The position numbers and the translations under genes were made by a program. Below are positions 1 through 10,703 of a stretch of DNA of 64,000 nt, one piece after another. This stretch comes from Nepenthes gracilis (lineage: Eukaryota > Streptophyta > Magnoliopsida > Caryophyllales > Nepenthaceae): NCBI GenBank assembly GCA_033239525.1, contig BSYO01000035.1:9676627-9740626 (forward strand), written 5' to 3'. Every line of letters begins with the position of its first letter. Within the stretch, counting starts at the first letter, position 1. Under the pieces are notes generated by a model, which saw nothing but the letters and a program-made list of their open reading frames with translations, did no database searches and had not been told where the DNA came from.

Positions 1-618
1 GGCATACTATTATTGTAGGAAGTAGTAAAACTAAATAAATGTTTAAAGTCGTCCAAAATAAATTTACTCAAATGTAAAGACGTTTTTGCATATGATAAGG
101 AAATCTTTGTTTTGAATGAGTTTTATGCAGAAAACAGATGAGTCGTGAATGCCTAAATAGTGTTTGCTATAAATTTTGATGATATTACTTAAATATAATA
201 CTTTTCGTTTACTATTAGATAGATTAGTGTAATATTTTTCTAGCTAAATCTTTTTGTTATTTAGACATTGCCATACTGTTATAATTTACTAAAAACTAAT
301 GTGGTACGTATCTTATTACTCTTTTTCTGTGATTGATTAAGATATTCATTACGCTTTTTTCTATATCTAAAATTTTTATATTTTCTATATTTATCGTTCC
401 ATTGTACTAGTTTTAATTTGCTAGCTATCTTCCTAATTAGCTTTTTTTTCTCGTTTGTATTACTAGGTTGATATAGCGCTTTAAGATTTTGAGTATGTTT
501 GCGAATTTGCTTTATACTTTCTTGAAGGATATTTTGGGTAGTAATAGTTAAGTGTTTCATACTTTGTGGGCATATTTGTGGACATGAGTGAGAATTAATA
601 ATTAACTCGGAAGAAGGT
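1..618 (-). mobile_element. Inverted pararetrovirus fragment at the left edge
   Basis: Read on the minus strand, this stretch closely matches the plus strand at about 8683-9290. The match covers the 3' end of a lysine-rich ORF, the following non-coding spacer, and the start of the next ORF's leader. It fades at about 615-618, where the plus-strand module begins, and it runs off the window at position 1, so the inverted copy is longer than seen here. Divergence between the arms is modest, mostly scattered substitutions. It is either a second viral copy inserted head-to-head or a rearranged part of the same insertion. Confidence 0.85.
279..560 (-). pseudogene. Lysine-rich C-terminal fragment of a pararetrovirus ORF (inverted copy)
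   Basis: An open frame of 93 codons, very basic in its last two thirds (runs such as EKKKLIRK and RYRKKRNEY). It is near-identical in sequence and stop position to the C-terminal part of the plus-strand frame ending at 9023. The Met lies inside the longer reading frame of the plus-strand copy, so it is probably not a true start. A basic tail of this kind would suit nucleic-acid binding, but that is inference. No known domain is recognised. Confidence 0.6.
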
Positions 619-691
619 AACTACTTAAACCACAATTTTCTTAACACAATCTTACAGACACAATGTTCTTCACATACTCTACAGACACAAT

Positions 692-707
692 TGGTATCAA
701 AGACAAG
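692..707 (+). promoter_or_regulatory. Minus-strand primer-binding site, tRNA-Met type
   Basis: The sequence TGGTATCAAAGACAAG closely resembles the initiator tRNA-Met primer site used by caulimovirids and many plant retroelements (usual core TGGTATCAGAGC). It lies 314 bp upstream of the first ATG of module 1, in a long non-coding leader, as expected for a pregenomic RNA leader. The rest of 619-1020 holds no ORF. Confidence 0.65.
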
Positions 708-1020
708 TACGTCGTTTTCTTATGTCTGGGGAGGGACTAGTGCGGAGGATAGTCACTTTGTGATTTTCTTATTTAATTTCTGCATTGCTTTTGCATGATC
801 TATCTGCATATTTCTGCATACACAATCAATTTACATATATTTGCATCGACTTGAAACAACGTTGGTCAACCTATTTAAATGTTGATCAACCCGTGAAGAA
901 TGAAATTGGGTGGTCTCGGGGGTGGTCCCATCAACTAAGTCTGTAAGCGTATATGAAAAATATTGTATTTGTAGGATTTTGTTAAGAAAATTGTGTTTAA
1001 AGTAGTAAAAAAATTAGATA

Positions 1021-2620
1021 ATGGCAACTCTACTAAGCAAACTTATCAGGGGAAATAATTTCACTTCTTATTATGAAGATAATTCAGATGAATTTTTTAG
1101 AACCAACTATTGGAACTTGCTTAACACAAAACTCAAATTTGTCCCAAATATCGATGTATTGTGAAAAGAATTTATGCTTGACAAAAATAAATATATTCGA
1201 GAATGGTATTTTAACAATTTTTCTAAAAATGAATTAGAAGACTATCGAATTCTCTGAAAAAAATGATGATATCGGAACGATAAGATTTACCATTTTTTGA
1301 ATGGTTTTTACCATATATTAAAAACAATCAAGTAAAATCCATTACAAAAAAAAAAGAAAAAAATTGATGAGAAAACTTTAATAACTGAGCCAATAGAAGA
1401 TAGTCAAACCCAGTCATCGCAGCTAAATGTCAAAAATATAACAAAGAAAGAAGTATCTACTACCACTATAGATTTGGAAGACACGTCATCTTCTTCTCTA
1501 TGTGAATTAGTTAGAAGAACTGATTCTGCATCTATAATTACTTCTAAAATTGAAATTATTGAACGAATCGAAAGTCCGTCTAGTTTACTTGATCTCTTGG
1601 CAATTCAAACTATTGATCTTCCACTACAAACTGAAGATATTAAAATTAATCAAGAGATTAATAGATTACGAAGTTTGCCAAATCCATCTAGTTCTTTTAT
1701 AAAAAATTATTATCCTAGACTTACTCCACTAGATATACAATATGAAGAAAGATATCAATATACACATATTTATGATGCAAATAATATACATTAGTGGAAT
1801 ATTGATGAAAAATCCAAATATGAAATTGCTTGTTTATTACATGACATGTGAATCACTGCTTCTACTTACCGTGTCTATAATACAACTATGATAGAACTGA
1901 ATTCTACTAAGTTACTTGTCATTGGCTTTGCTGGAACATTAAAATATTGGTGAAAAAAATACTTTAACATCTACTGAACGAAATTATATTTTAAATTACA
2001 AAATCTGTTCAATAGGAAGGACCAAATGGAGAAATCGAATTTATTCAAAAATCTAATTCCTTGGAAATTTTAATTATTACTATCCGTCAAGTTTTTTAGG
2101 AAATATCGAAGATGATTACTTAAGTTCTCACGTAATTTTAACAAATCTCTGATGTCCTACGTTTCAAAACTTTCGTTGGTATAAAGATATGTTTCTTACT
2201 CATATCTTTTGACGTCAAGATTGTAATGAATCCTTCTAGAAAGAACGATTCGTTGTTGGTTTTTCCTCACTCTTTGCTAAACGTATTATGACCAAGCTTG
2301 CTGAGCTTGGGGGTAAAGCCATCCAATTGACTCAAATGACCTATGGTCAATTAATTGCCTTCATTAAACGCGAAAGATTTCAATTATGTCAAGAACATAA
2401 AGAATAAACAAAATTTTAAAATGATAAAAAACTATTTAAGATGCAATTAGGCGTATTTTGTTATCAATACGGTTTAAAAAATTTTAAAAAAACCTTCTCA
2501 ACAAAAACCCAAATATATTTCAAAAAAATCATATCAAACTAATTATTATATACCACATAAAAAACAAACTGTAAGGAAACCAATGTAGCAATCTAAAACT
2601 TCCTATCAATCAAAACATTC
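1021..2620 (+). pseudogene. Pararetrovirus polyprotein N-terminal part with coat-protein-like domain
   Basis: The frame opens at an ATG at 1021 and continues in pieces through many stops. The longest clean stretch is 1474-1794 (106 codons), acidic and serine-rich. The most informative part is about 2155-2405: it reads FRWYKDMFLTHIF, then QDCNESFW-KERFVVGFSSLF, then YGQLIAFIKRERFQLCQ. This is the pattern of the capsid core just upstream of the zinc knuckle in caulimovirid polyproteins. It would form the virion shell. No intact protein can be made from it. Confidence 0.65.
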
Positions 2621-2624
2621 GAAA

Positions 2625-3330
2625 GTAATCTGTTGGAAATGTAAACGACCTGGACATATGGCCAATCAATGCAAAGTAAAAAAGAAAATCGATGAAATAT
2701 TTAAAGATGATCAACATTTTTGTAATAAGTTAATAGCTCTGTTATTAAGTAATATTGAATCTGAAAATGACACTTTATCTAATCACGAAGCTGCTAATCT
2801 TGATGAAGTAGAAGCCAATGAATCAAGCAAAAGTTTTTCTGAATCAAAACTAGAATCAAAAGAAATTTCGTCGTCTCATAAACATTTATGTACTTGCAAT
2901 TTTCAACTTAATATGTTACGACAAATGATGAAAAAGAATTCTTATTTGATATTATTAATAAAATTGATGATCAAGAACTAAAACAACAGTATTTATAGAA
3001 GCTAAAAGATTTATTAAGTACAAAACCAAAAGAACTAGAAGAATTTAATTTAACAAAAATATTTAATAAATATCCTTCTTCCTTTTTGTTTCAATAAGTA
3101 ACCACAGGCGACTTACAAAAAGAAATCAAACAATTAAAAAACGAAGTAAAAGAATTTAAAAAATACCAACACGAAATCAAGTTTAACGAATTACAATTTG
3201 ACACACGCCTCTCAATTATTGAATCCAAACAAAATTTGACAAATGAAGAAAAAGAACCACATTAAGACTTTGAGTCACAATCTATTCAACAAGCTGAATC
3301 TTTACAATTAATTTCACAAATCAATTTTTA
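2625..3330 (+). pseudogene. CCHC zinc knuckle and linker of the pararetrovirus polyprotein
   Basis: Positions 2631-2672 encode CWKCKRPGHMANQC, a complete C-x2-C-x4-H-x4-C knuckle, the RNA-binding end of the coat region. It is followed by an open frame to 2981 rich in Glu and Ser, then a coiled-coil-like Lys/Glu stretch (about 3105-3260) interrupted by several stops. Order and spacing fit the junction between coat and protease. The knuckle residues are intact although the surrounding frame is broken. Confidence 0.75.
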
Positions 3331-3334
3331 AAAA

Positions 3335-3770
3335 TGGTATTGTCAAATTATTTCAGTTATTGATAATGAATATCATCTAAAACTTATAGCCTTGTTAGAT
3401 ACAGGTGCAGATCAAAATTGTATTCAAAAAGATTTAATTCCTACAAAATATTATAAAAAAATAACAGAAAAATTACATACGACAAGTGGATCAAAACTAA
3501 ATATCAAATATAAACTAACGCATGTAGTGATCTGTAACCAAGGTTGTTGTTTCAAATCAACATTTATATTAGTTAAAGATTTACAATAAGACATTATCTT
3601 AGGCACACCATTTTTTTACTCAAATATATCCCTTTACAGCCTCTACTGAAGGTATTTCTACACATGAAGTAGGAACACCTATCTTATTTCAATTTATAAA
3701 TCCTATTCAACAAAAAGAAATATAAGAATTATAAGAAATATCGATCTTTAAACAAATAAATTTAATAATT
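3335..3770 (+). pseudogene. Pararetrovirus aspartic protease remnant
   Basis: The frame reads ALLDTGADQNCIQ around 3389-3427. This is the DTGA active site of retropepsins, followed by the usual hydrophobic and flap region up to the stop at 3587-3589. The frame then shifts, and a downstream ILGTPFF-like stretch appears just after 3594. The catalytic Asp is kept. The enzyme would process the polyprotein, but the domain is split by a stop and a frameshift. Confidence 0.75.
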
Positions 3771-3859
3771 AAAAAAAATAAATTAATTATTTGCTAGAAG
3801 AAATGCAAACAGCTAATACTGAACAACAACTAAAAAACCCAATAGTATAAATAAAAATC

Positions 3860-5283
3860 AACAATTTATTCCAATGTTTTGAAAAAGAAGTATGTTCTAC
3901 TTTGCCAACTGCTTTTTGAAATCGAAAACAATATCAGGTCTCTTTATCCTATGAACCAGACTTTTGTGAAGTAAAATTTCAACAAAAGCAAGATAAATTC
4001 AAATGAATCAAGAATTACTAGAATATGTAATAAGGAGATTTAATATCTTCTTAACAAACAATTAATTCGACCTTTCAAATTACCCTGGAGTTGTTCTGCC
4101 TTCTATGTGATGAATAATGCTGAAAAGAAAAGAGGTGTACCTCGATTAGTCATAAATTACAAACTATTAAATAAAGCTCTTTAATGGATTCGATATCCTA
4201 TACCTAATAAACACGACTTAATTAATCAATTATACAATACAAATATTTTTTCTAAATTCGATATGAAATTCGACTTTTGGCAAATTCAAGTCCAAGAAAA
4301 AGATCGTTATAAAACTGCATTTATGGTACCTTTGGGTCATTATGAATGGAATGTCATACCTTTGGATTAAAAAATGCTCAATCTGAATTTCAAAATATAA
4401 TGAATCAAATATTTAATCCTTATACTCAATTTATCATTGTCTACATCAATGATATTCTAGTGTTCTCTACTTTTATAGATCAACATTTTAAACATTTTTG
4501 TCAATTTTTAAATATTATTAAACAAAATGGATTAGTTGTATCATTACCAAAAATTAAATTATTTCAAGCAAAAATAAGGTTTTTAGAATTTAATATATAT
4601 CAACATTCGATAATGTCTATTCAACAATCAATTGAATTCGCTAGTAAATTTTCTAATGAAATCAAGGATAAAAATCAATTATAGAGATTCTTAGATTGTT
4701 TAAATTACATCGTGGACTTTTTTCTAAAATTAAGACAAATATGTAAACCACATTATCAACGTCTTCAAAAGAATCCTCCTGCCTGGATTGATGAACATAC
4801 GAATATAGTTAAACAGCTAAAACAACAAGTCCAATATTTACCCTATTTAGGTATTCCACATCCTTAGGCATAACTTATAATTGAAACCGATGCTTCAAAC
4901 TTTGGTTATGGCGGTGTTCTAAAGTAAAAATTATCAATAGCGTAGCCAAAAATTATTCGCTTTCATTCTGGACTATGGTTAGGACCACAAAAGAATTATT
5001 CAACTATCAAAAAAGAAAATTTATTCATTGTTTTATATATCTCAAAATTTCAAGATAATTTATACAATGAAAAATTTCTATTACGTATTGATTGCAAAGT
5101 TACGAAAGACGTTTTACAAAAAGATATAAAAAATTTGGTCTCTAAACAAATATTTGCTCGATGGTAAGCAATTTTATTTGTATTTGATTTTTACATCGAA
5201 TTTATCAAACGTACTTCAAAATCTTTACCAGATTTCCTAACAAGAGAATTTTTACAGGACAAACATAACATCTCAACCTGAGT
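3860..5283 (+). pseudogene. Pararetrovirus reverse transcriptase and RNase H remnant
   Basis: RT motifs appear in order: FSKFD at about 4251, a QIQVQEKDRYKTAF stretch, GLKNAQSEFQ after a frameshift near 4350, and the catalytic block at 4442-4459, which reads YINDIL instead of YIDDIL. RNase H follows with a TDASNFGYGG motif near 4888-4918 and ends near 5260 with a PDFLTREF-like tail typical of caulimovirids. There is no integrase after it. Several stops are in frame. The first Asp of the YxDD pair is Asn, so this copy could not polymerise DNA even if translated. Confidence 0.85.
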
Positions 5284-5493
5284 CACGCTCTTCTTCTCTT
5301 ATTTTTACTTATAATCACCTGTATGAATTATTTTCTTGGCTTCTTGTCAAAACCCTTCTCAAATTTGCATCTATATCAAAATCTTGTCTCCAATTTTTAT
5401 CAAACACCTCATTTATCCAACACCATGCTTATCATGCCCTCTCAAAAGATAATGAAGGATATTTCCTGCATTCAAAATATCATCCCATATGAC

Positions 5494-6415
5494 AATTGTT
5501 CCCGTTGACGAACGCCGTTCTTCAACCTCAAGTGCTTCATTTCATCTATGATCACTACCTTCAAGTGTTATCTTGCAATAATAGATTATTTCTCTGTATC
5601 CATGTCGCCACTTTTAAACCCGAATTTTTATATTTTATCAATCCTACTCTTCAAACCTGTCATTCTATCCCCATAATAGCAGACTTTACAACAGTTAATA
5701 CAATATGAGTTTGCTCCTGACTATGGCTATGGACATATATTTGAATGTGGAGTTAATAAGAAGAAATGTCCCAATGATGGATGCTTATTTGCTATTGAAT
5801 CTAATAGATTACTGATACATTCATCAAACTCAAATACATGGCAACAATTCTTACTGTTTGAATGAACTAAGAATACCTGGTACCCTCGACAAGACAATTA
5901 TGTATTTCTACCACCAAACAAACTATTCTTCTTGTGCGATCAGTTTAATCGGTCTCTCTATATTCAAGTTATTTTTCTTACAATTGGCGTTTCTACGACG
6001 ATTCAACTACCACAAGATGCTTGGGATATTGTGGACATTTTCAGTTGGGATCTACAATTATTTAATGGCAAGCTCATGCAACTCAGAAATCTACTATTGC
6101 CCTCATTAAACTTGGAACAACGTCAACAATTTACTATCTAGATTCATAAACAGACTTATTGGCTCCATCTTCTTACAGTTATAGTTTTTGATCCTTTCAA
6201 CGAAGTACTACCGATATTTTCTGGTTATATTCTGAGCAATGAAACTTGGCTCATCTTTGTGACAGCAAAGCGACTCTATCATTACAATATATTGGTTCGT
6301 GACTTCTCTACGATCCAAAATCTTAGACTATATCAAATGTTTGATCCTTTTGAATTTACCTTCTTCTCTACGGATAGCATTCAAATCTTGCCCTTTACTA
6401 CTACTTTTCATTTCT
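5494..6415 (+). pseudogene. Unassigned ORF downstream of pararetrovirus RNase H
   Basis: Two overlapping frames give a fairly continuous product of about 300 residues. Features include ECGVNKKKCPNDGCLFAIES (5735-5794), a hydrophobic stretch with VIFLTIGVSTTIQLP, and later IFSGYILSNETW. It lies between RNase H and the shared tail, so it is the last ORF of module 1. I do not recognise a domain. Its AT content and decay match the RT region, which supports it belonging to the same element. A Cys-x-Cys-rich segment and a membrane-like segment are visible but do not identify it. Confidence 0.5.
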
Positions 6416-6501
6416 GAAAAAAAAGTTTTTTCCACTAACGCATTTACTTACAGGGATATTGGGATGAATCACCCCACATTTGTCTCCCACATTTTCTCCA
6501 C
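6416..6501 (+). repeat. Shared 3' tail of module 1 (copy 1)
   Basis: About 85 bp matching 10704-10788 at most positions. It begins with an A-rich run, then AAGTTTTT and a conserved block containing GGGATATTGGGATGAATC. Each copy lies directly after the last ORF of its module. Shared non-coding ends are expected for segments replicated by one polymerase, or for a tandem duplication. Sequence identity stops sharply at TTCTCCAC in both copies. Confidence 0.8.
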
Positions 6502-6504
6502 TTC

Positions 6505-6662
6505 TTGGTGAAACATTTTTTTAGCTTGAAAATTTGCTTGAATTTTAATTGGACTTTATAGCAAACACTTTTTGGCATTTTGACTCATCTGTTTTCTGCA
6601 TAAATGCATTTAGTGGGAAATGCTTATCAATTTTCATATCGTATAGCTCCTTTACCAAGCCC
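6505..6662 (+). repeat. Mosaic junction of pararetrovirus fragments
   Basis: Just after the first tail, 6550-6603 resembles the intergenic spacer at 9130-9183 (GCAAACACT, CTCAT, TTTTCTGCATAAA). The sequence then switches at about 6618-6660 to a copy of the coding segment found at 7529-7575 (AATTTTCATAT, CTCCTTTACC). Two segments that lie 1.6 kb apart and in the opposite order in module 2 are joined here. This indicates recombination or template switching at the module boundary. Confidence 0.6.
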
Positions 6663-9023
6663 TCCTTAAATACGTTAGTTTTAAATGTTTACTTGCATGG
6701 TTTGTCTCAACAAGAAGAGTGAAGAGAATTTCTAATTCTCTATCGCATTTATTTTAAGTTATTAACAACTCAATTTAATTCAAAATGCCTAATCCAAATA
6801 CCACCTGGTGAAATAATTATTTTGCATGTAGAGGCAGATCATGCAACTACCTTTACACCAAAGTTATTAAAATGGGATGAAATCACATTGCCACCACAAT
6901 GACAAGTTAATCTTATACAACCACCGAAACATCTAACTATAAGAGAATTTTCTGAAATCTCTAAGACTCCTGGAAAAAATATTATTTTTAATTTTCATAC
7001 ACCACAATTACCGTGATCGTTAAGCTTTAACACACAAAGATTACAAACACTTTTATCTGATTATGAAAGTGGTAGACCATCATTTGTTAGTACATGTTAT
7101 CAATCTACATATGCACAAAAAACTTAAGATAATAGACATGCTGAAAGTAGAGTGCCTATTCCAGAAGTAATTACACAAACAAATACCTGATTCACCAACT
7201 TTTTCAGATATTCAAACTATTAATATTATATCTCGTGATCCATTTCCTCCGTTGACAAATTACATATGCAAACTACTACCTGGACTACTATAAACGGACA
7301 ACAAATTATATCTGTTCATTCCCCACTGACAGGCTTAAAATTAAATACTAAAAATACAACTATTACTGTAGCTCTATTTAAAAAGGGTATTGACAGACAA
7401 AATAATAGTGATACGACTTTACAAGATATTAAAAAAGGTATATGAACAAAATAATTATCAATCTCAGATATTTCATACCGTTACTCAGCAAGTAGATAGA
7501 AAAGAACATACATTACAAAATAAAATAGGAAATCCTTATCAATTTTCATATAGTATAGCGCCTTTACCGAGCTCTCATTTACCAACTATTATTGACGTAT
7601 AATTTCCACAAAAATGAACTGATATTTTGTTTGAAAAAATAATAAAATAATTAAGTGATTTACCTTCTACATCTATGTCTAAAATATCGTATCTTAAAAC
7701 TGTTTAAACACATGATTATCAATAATCGAACACATTATCTATTCAACCTATCTATAAATATCAATGACAACATAATAATCAAATTATTAAAGAAATAAAT
7801 AAACAATTAACATAATTATCAAAAAAATTAAAGAACTTCACAATTAATTAAAAACAAAAAAGTGAAAGATAAAAATGTACAAACTTGTGAAAATAAAAAA
7901 CAATCTAAACGGAAGAAAAGAAAGAAGAAACAAAGCTTAATGGAACCTCCACCATCTCCATTATTAATTAGTGGCACCATTCGTAACAACTTACTATCTT
8001 ACCTACTACTAAGCATAGATCTACAAATACACGTGATTTAGAATTTTTACTTGGAGTGCCTTCTATTTTTAAAATTCAACAATTAGTTAAGAAATTACCA
8101 ACTGTTGTAATAGAAGAATTACCAGCTCTAACTGAAGCACTATTACCTTCAATGGAAGAAGTGCTAACTCAAGAACAACCTCTTGTTCTAAGTAAAAAAA
8201 TAACATCTACAACAAAAGAATTTTCTTTCTATAGTAGCAGTCAAACTTGACCATCAATATCTATTGATGAAACTACGTTTTTAATCAATACTCCTAATCC
8301 TCCTAGATATTTGTCTTCTATCTTAGCTCTCAATAATGAACTAAAGAGTTTATCTATGTGCCAAACACCTACTCAACAACTTTTGTTCTCTCACCTTTAT
8401 TAAATCAACTTACTCTGACTTAGCAAACATTTCAATCAGCACCATGTTACGGATTTCTACTTCTAATATCATACAAACTCCTTCCTCACCTACTACATCT
8501 CTGACTGATACAAATTCATTTTTCTGTAATTTCTTTTGGTATGATTCTTTTTTAGCTCATCCTGTTCGTCATCCTTTCTCTCTCTTACTCAAACACCTTG
8601 TGTTTGGGGGGTATGTGGTCCGGATTATCAGTGTTATCTTCTAGATTCTCTGGATCATCAGGATCCGAGTTATCTTCAAAGTTACCTCCTTTCGGGTTAA
8701 TCATTAATTCTCACTCATGTCCACAAATATGCCCACAAAGTACGAAACACTTAACTATTACTACTCAAAAAATCCTTCAAGAAAGTATAAATCGAATTCG
8801 CAAGCATACTCAAAATCTTAAAGCGTTATATCAACCTAGTAATACAAATGATAAAAAGAAGCTTATCAGAAAGATAGCAAGTAAATTAAAAGAGGGACAA
8901 TGGAACGATAAACATAGAAAATACAAAAATTTTAGATATAGGAAAAAGCGTAATGAATATCTCGATCAATCACAAAAAAAGAGTAATAAGATATGTACCT
9001 CATTAGTTCTTAGTAAATTATAG
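6640..9023 (+). pseudogene. Module 2 first ORF, probable movement-protein-bearing polyprotein
   Basis: No single frame is open, but coherent pieces follow one another: an IPPGEIIILHVEADHATTF stretch near 6795, a GRPSFVSTCYQSTYAQ stretch near 7071-7124, a segment with INGQQIISVHSPLTGLKLNT near 7291-7350, the frame 7390-7602, and a basic C-terminus ending at 9023. The STCYQSTY and ISVHSPLT segments recall the C-terminal extension of movement-protein ORFs in plant endogenous pararetroviruses. That match is from memory and not verified. The 30K-type core itself is not recognisable. The last 90 codons are Lys/Arg-rich and recur inverted at 279-560. Confidence 0.4.
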
Positions 9024-9290
9024 TAGTATGGCAAGGTATAAATAATATAAAGATTTAGCTAGAAAAATATTACACTAATCAATTTAATAGTAAACGAAAA
9101 GTATTAGAATTAAGTAATATCATTAAAATTTATAGCAAACACTATTTAGGCACTCATGACTCATATGTTTTCTGCATAAAACTCATACAACATTTTCTTT
9201 TATCATTTGCATAAACGTCTGAGAAAATTTATTTTGGATGACTTTAAACATTTATTTAGTTTTACTCATTCCTACAGGATCAGTATGCCT
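8683..9290 (+). repeat. Plus-strand partner of the inverted pararetrovirus arm
   Basis: This segment pairs as an inverted repeat with positions 1-618. It includes the last ~90 codons of the first module-2 ORF, a 260-bp AT-rich spacer (9024-9284) without ORFs, and the ATG of the next ORF. The spacer ends in TTTACTCATTCCTACAG just before that ATG, which looks like a plant 3' splice site (pyrimidine tract plus CAG). Splicing here is conjecture. Confidence 0.8.
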
Positions 9291-10679
9291 CCTAAAACAG
9301 ACAATGGCAAACAAATTCAACCACCTTCTACTCTAGCCAAACAAATAGCCCTTGATTATACCATGATACCACCATAAATTTTGCTTACTTAATATACCTC
9401 TCTACATCAAACACCAACCTCTTTACAACAAAAATCAGCCTCTTCATCTTCTTCCTCTCAACCTCCTACCCAATCGGATTACTTTATCAAACTGTTAAAA
9501 CAACATATCACTATGACTGGATTATACAAACCACTATCCTTACAAGAGTTACTCAATGTTTCCAATCATATGTTTTAGACAAATCGTTTATACTCGACAA
9601 CTAAACCTCTGAAAACACAACAATTTTATGAATTAATTCTTATTGATTCGGATTCTATAGAACTCAAATATTATAGAAATCCAACAGGCAATTCTATTAG
9701 TTACTCTATTTGTAAAATTAAAAAGGTTTGACCCCATAAAAAAATAGCTATCGACCCTTTAGATATCAAACCTTTTTCAGTTCATTATCAGCCAATGGGA
9801 TATAATTATCGAGATTATAAAGACGCATGGAATAATGCTTTTTATCTTTGCTCCTTACAGTCATTCTTAGTTCTTTAAATTTGATCAAAATTGTCCCAAA
9901 TAAATTTCTTTTTGGTTCTCTAAATGGTGGCTTTACTTTGGCCCTTGCCCATCGATATATCCAACTCCCATTAATGAAGACGGCTCTACTATAAGAAACT
10001 TATGCTAGAAATATTTCTTGATCATCGTAAAATTATTGACTATGCCATTCCATGGATCATATTTTGGGCGTTCACCTGTCGAGCAATTTACCCTAATGCA
10101 CCATTCTCAATTGTACATGACTTCAAAGTAAAGTGGTGGGATAAATTTGATTACACTACAATTACACCAATTAAAGTTCAAGCAAATCTTCAAACTAAAA
10201 AGGTGTTTCTTCAAGAAGTTAAAGAAATATCTCCTAAAATATCTTGATGTGGACATCCTACTATTGACGCCATCTATAATCAAATGTTTCACATGGAAGA
10301 AGCAGTTGTACAAATTTCAAAGACATCTCCAATACCTTCTGTACACTCTTGTTGATCACGGAGAAATTCTCATTCGAGACCGCCAGTTCAAATTCATGAC
10401 AACGTTAACGAGATGCTTCAACATATTAGAGAATTACAAGACAGAGTACAAACCAGAGTAACAAGAATAAAATCACTACTGCAAAAACAATGAAGAATTG
10501 CTTCCATTGCAGATGAAGAAGATCTTGCAGGCTATTGAAGCCTCCTTGCCAAAGAACTTGCTGATGCTAAAGTAGAAAAAATTGACTCATCTACGTCATC
10601 CACACCACCGGCCAGTCCACTTACCTTTGACCCAACAATGGATCCAGCTAGACATGCTCAAGACCCATTTAATTTCTAA
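9285..10679 (+). pseudogene. Module 2 second ORF, tryptophan-rich pararetrovirus-associated protein of unknown function
   Basis: The frame starts at ATG 9285 (MPPKTDNGKQIQPPS) and runs with few interruptions to a TAA at 10677. Visible parts: a Ser/Pro-rich N-terminus; a middle with YNYRDYKDAWNNAFYLC (about 9799-9849); an aromatic segment with IPWIIFWAF; the block FKVKWWDKFDY at about 10123-10155; a coiled-coil-like stretch (MLQHIRELQDRVQTRV, about 10410-10457); and an acidic Ser/Pro C-terminus. The KWWDKF block occurs, as far as I recall, in plant proteins linked to endogenous pararetroviruses. Its function is not known to me. Stops and at least one frameshift near 9880-10000 break it. Confidence 0.45.
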
Positions 10680-10703
10680 TACATTATTATATTATGTTTT
10701 TAA

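Noticed and set aside
619..6501. Calling module 1 a Ty3 LTR retrotransposon
   Set aside because: No LTRs, no integrase and no chromodomain; the coat-knuckle-protease-RT-RNase H order with a downstream ORF and a long leader with primer site fits a pararetrovirus better.
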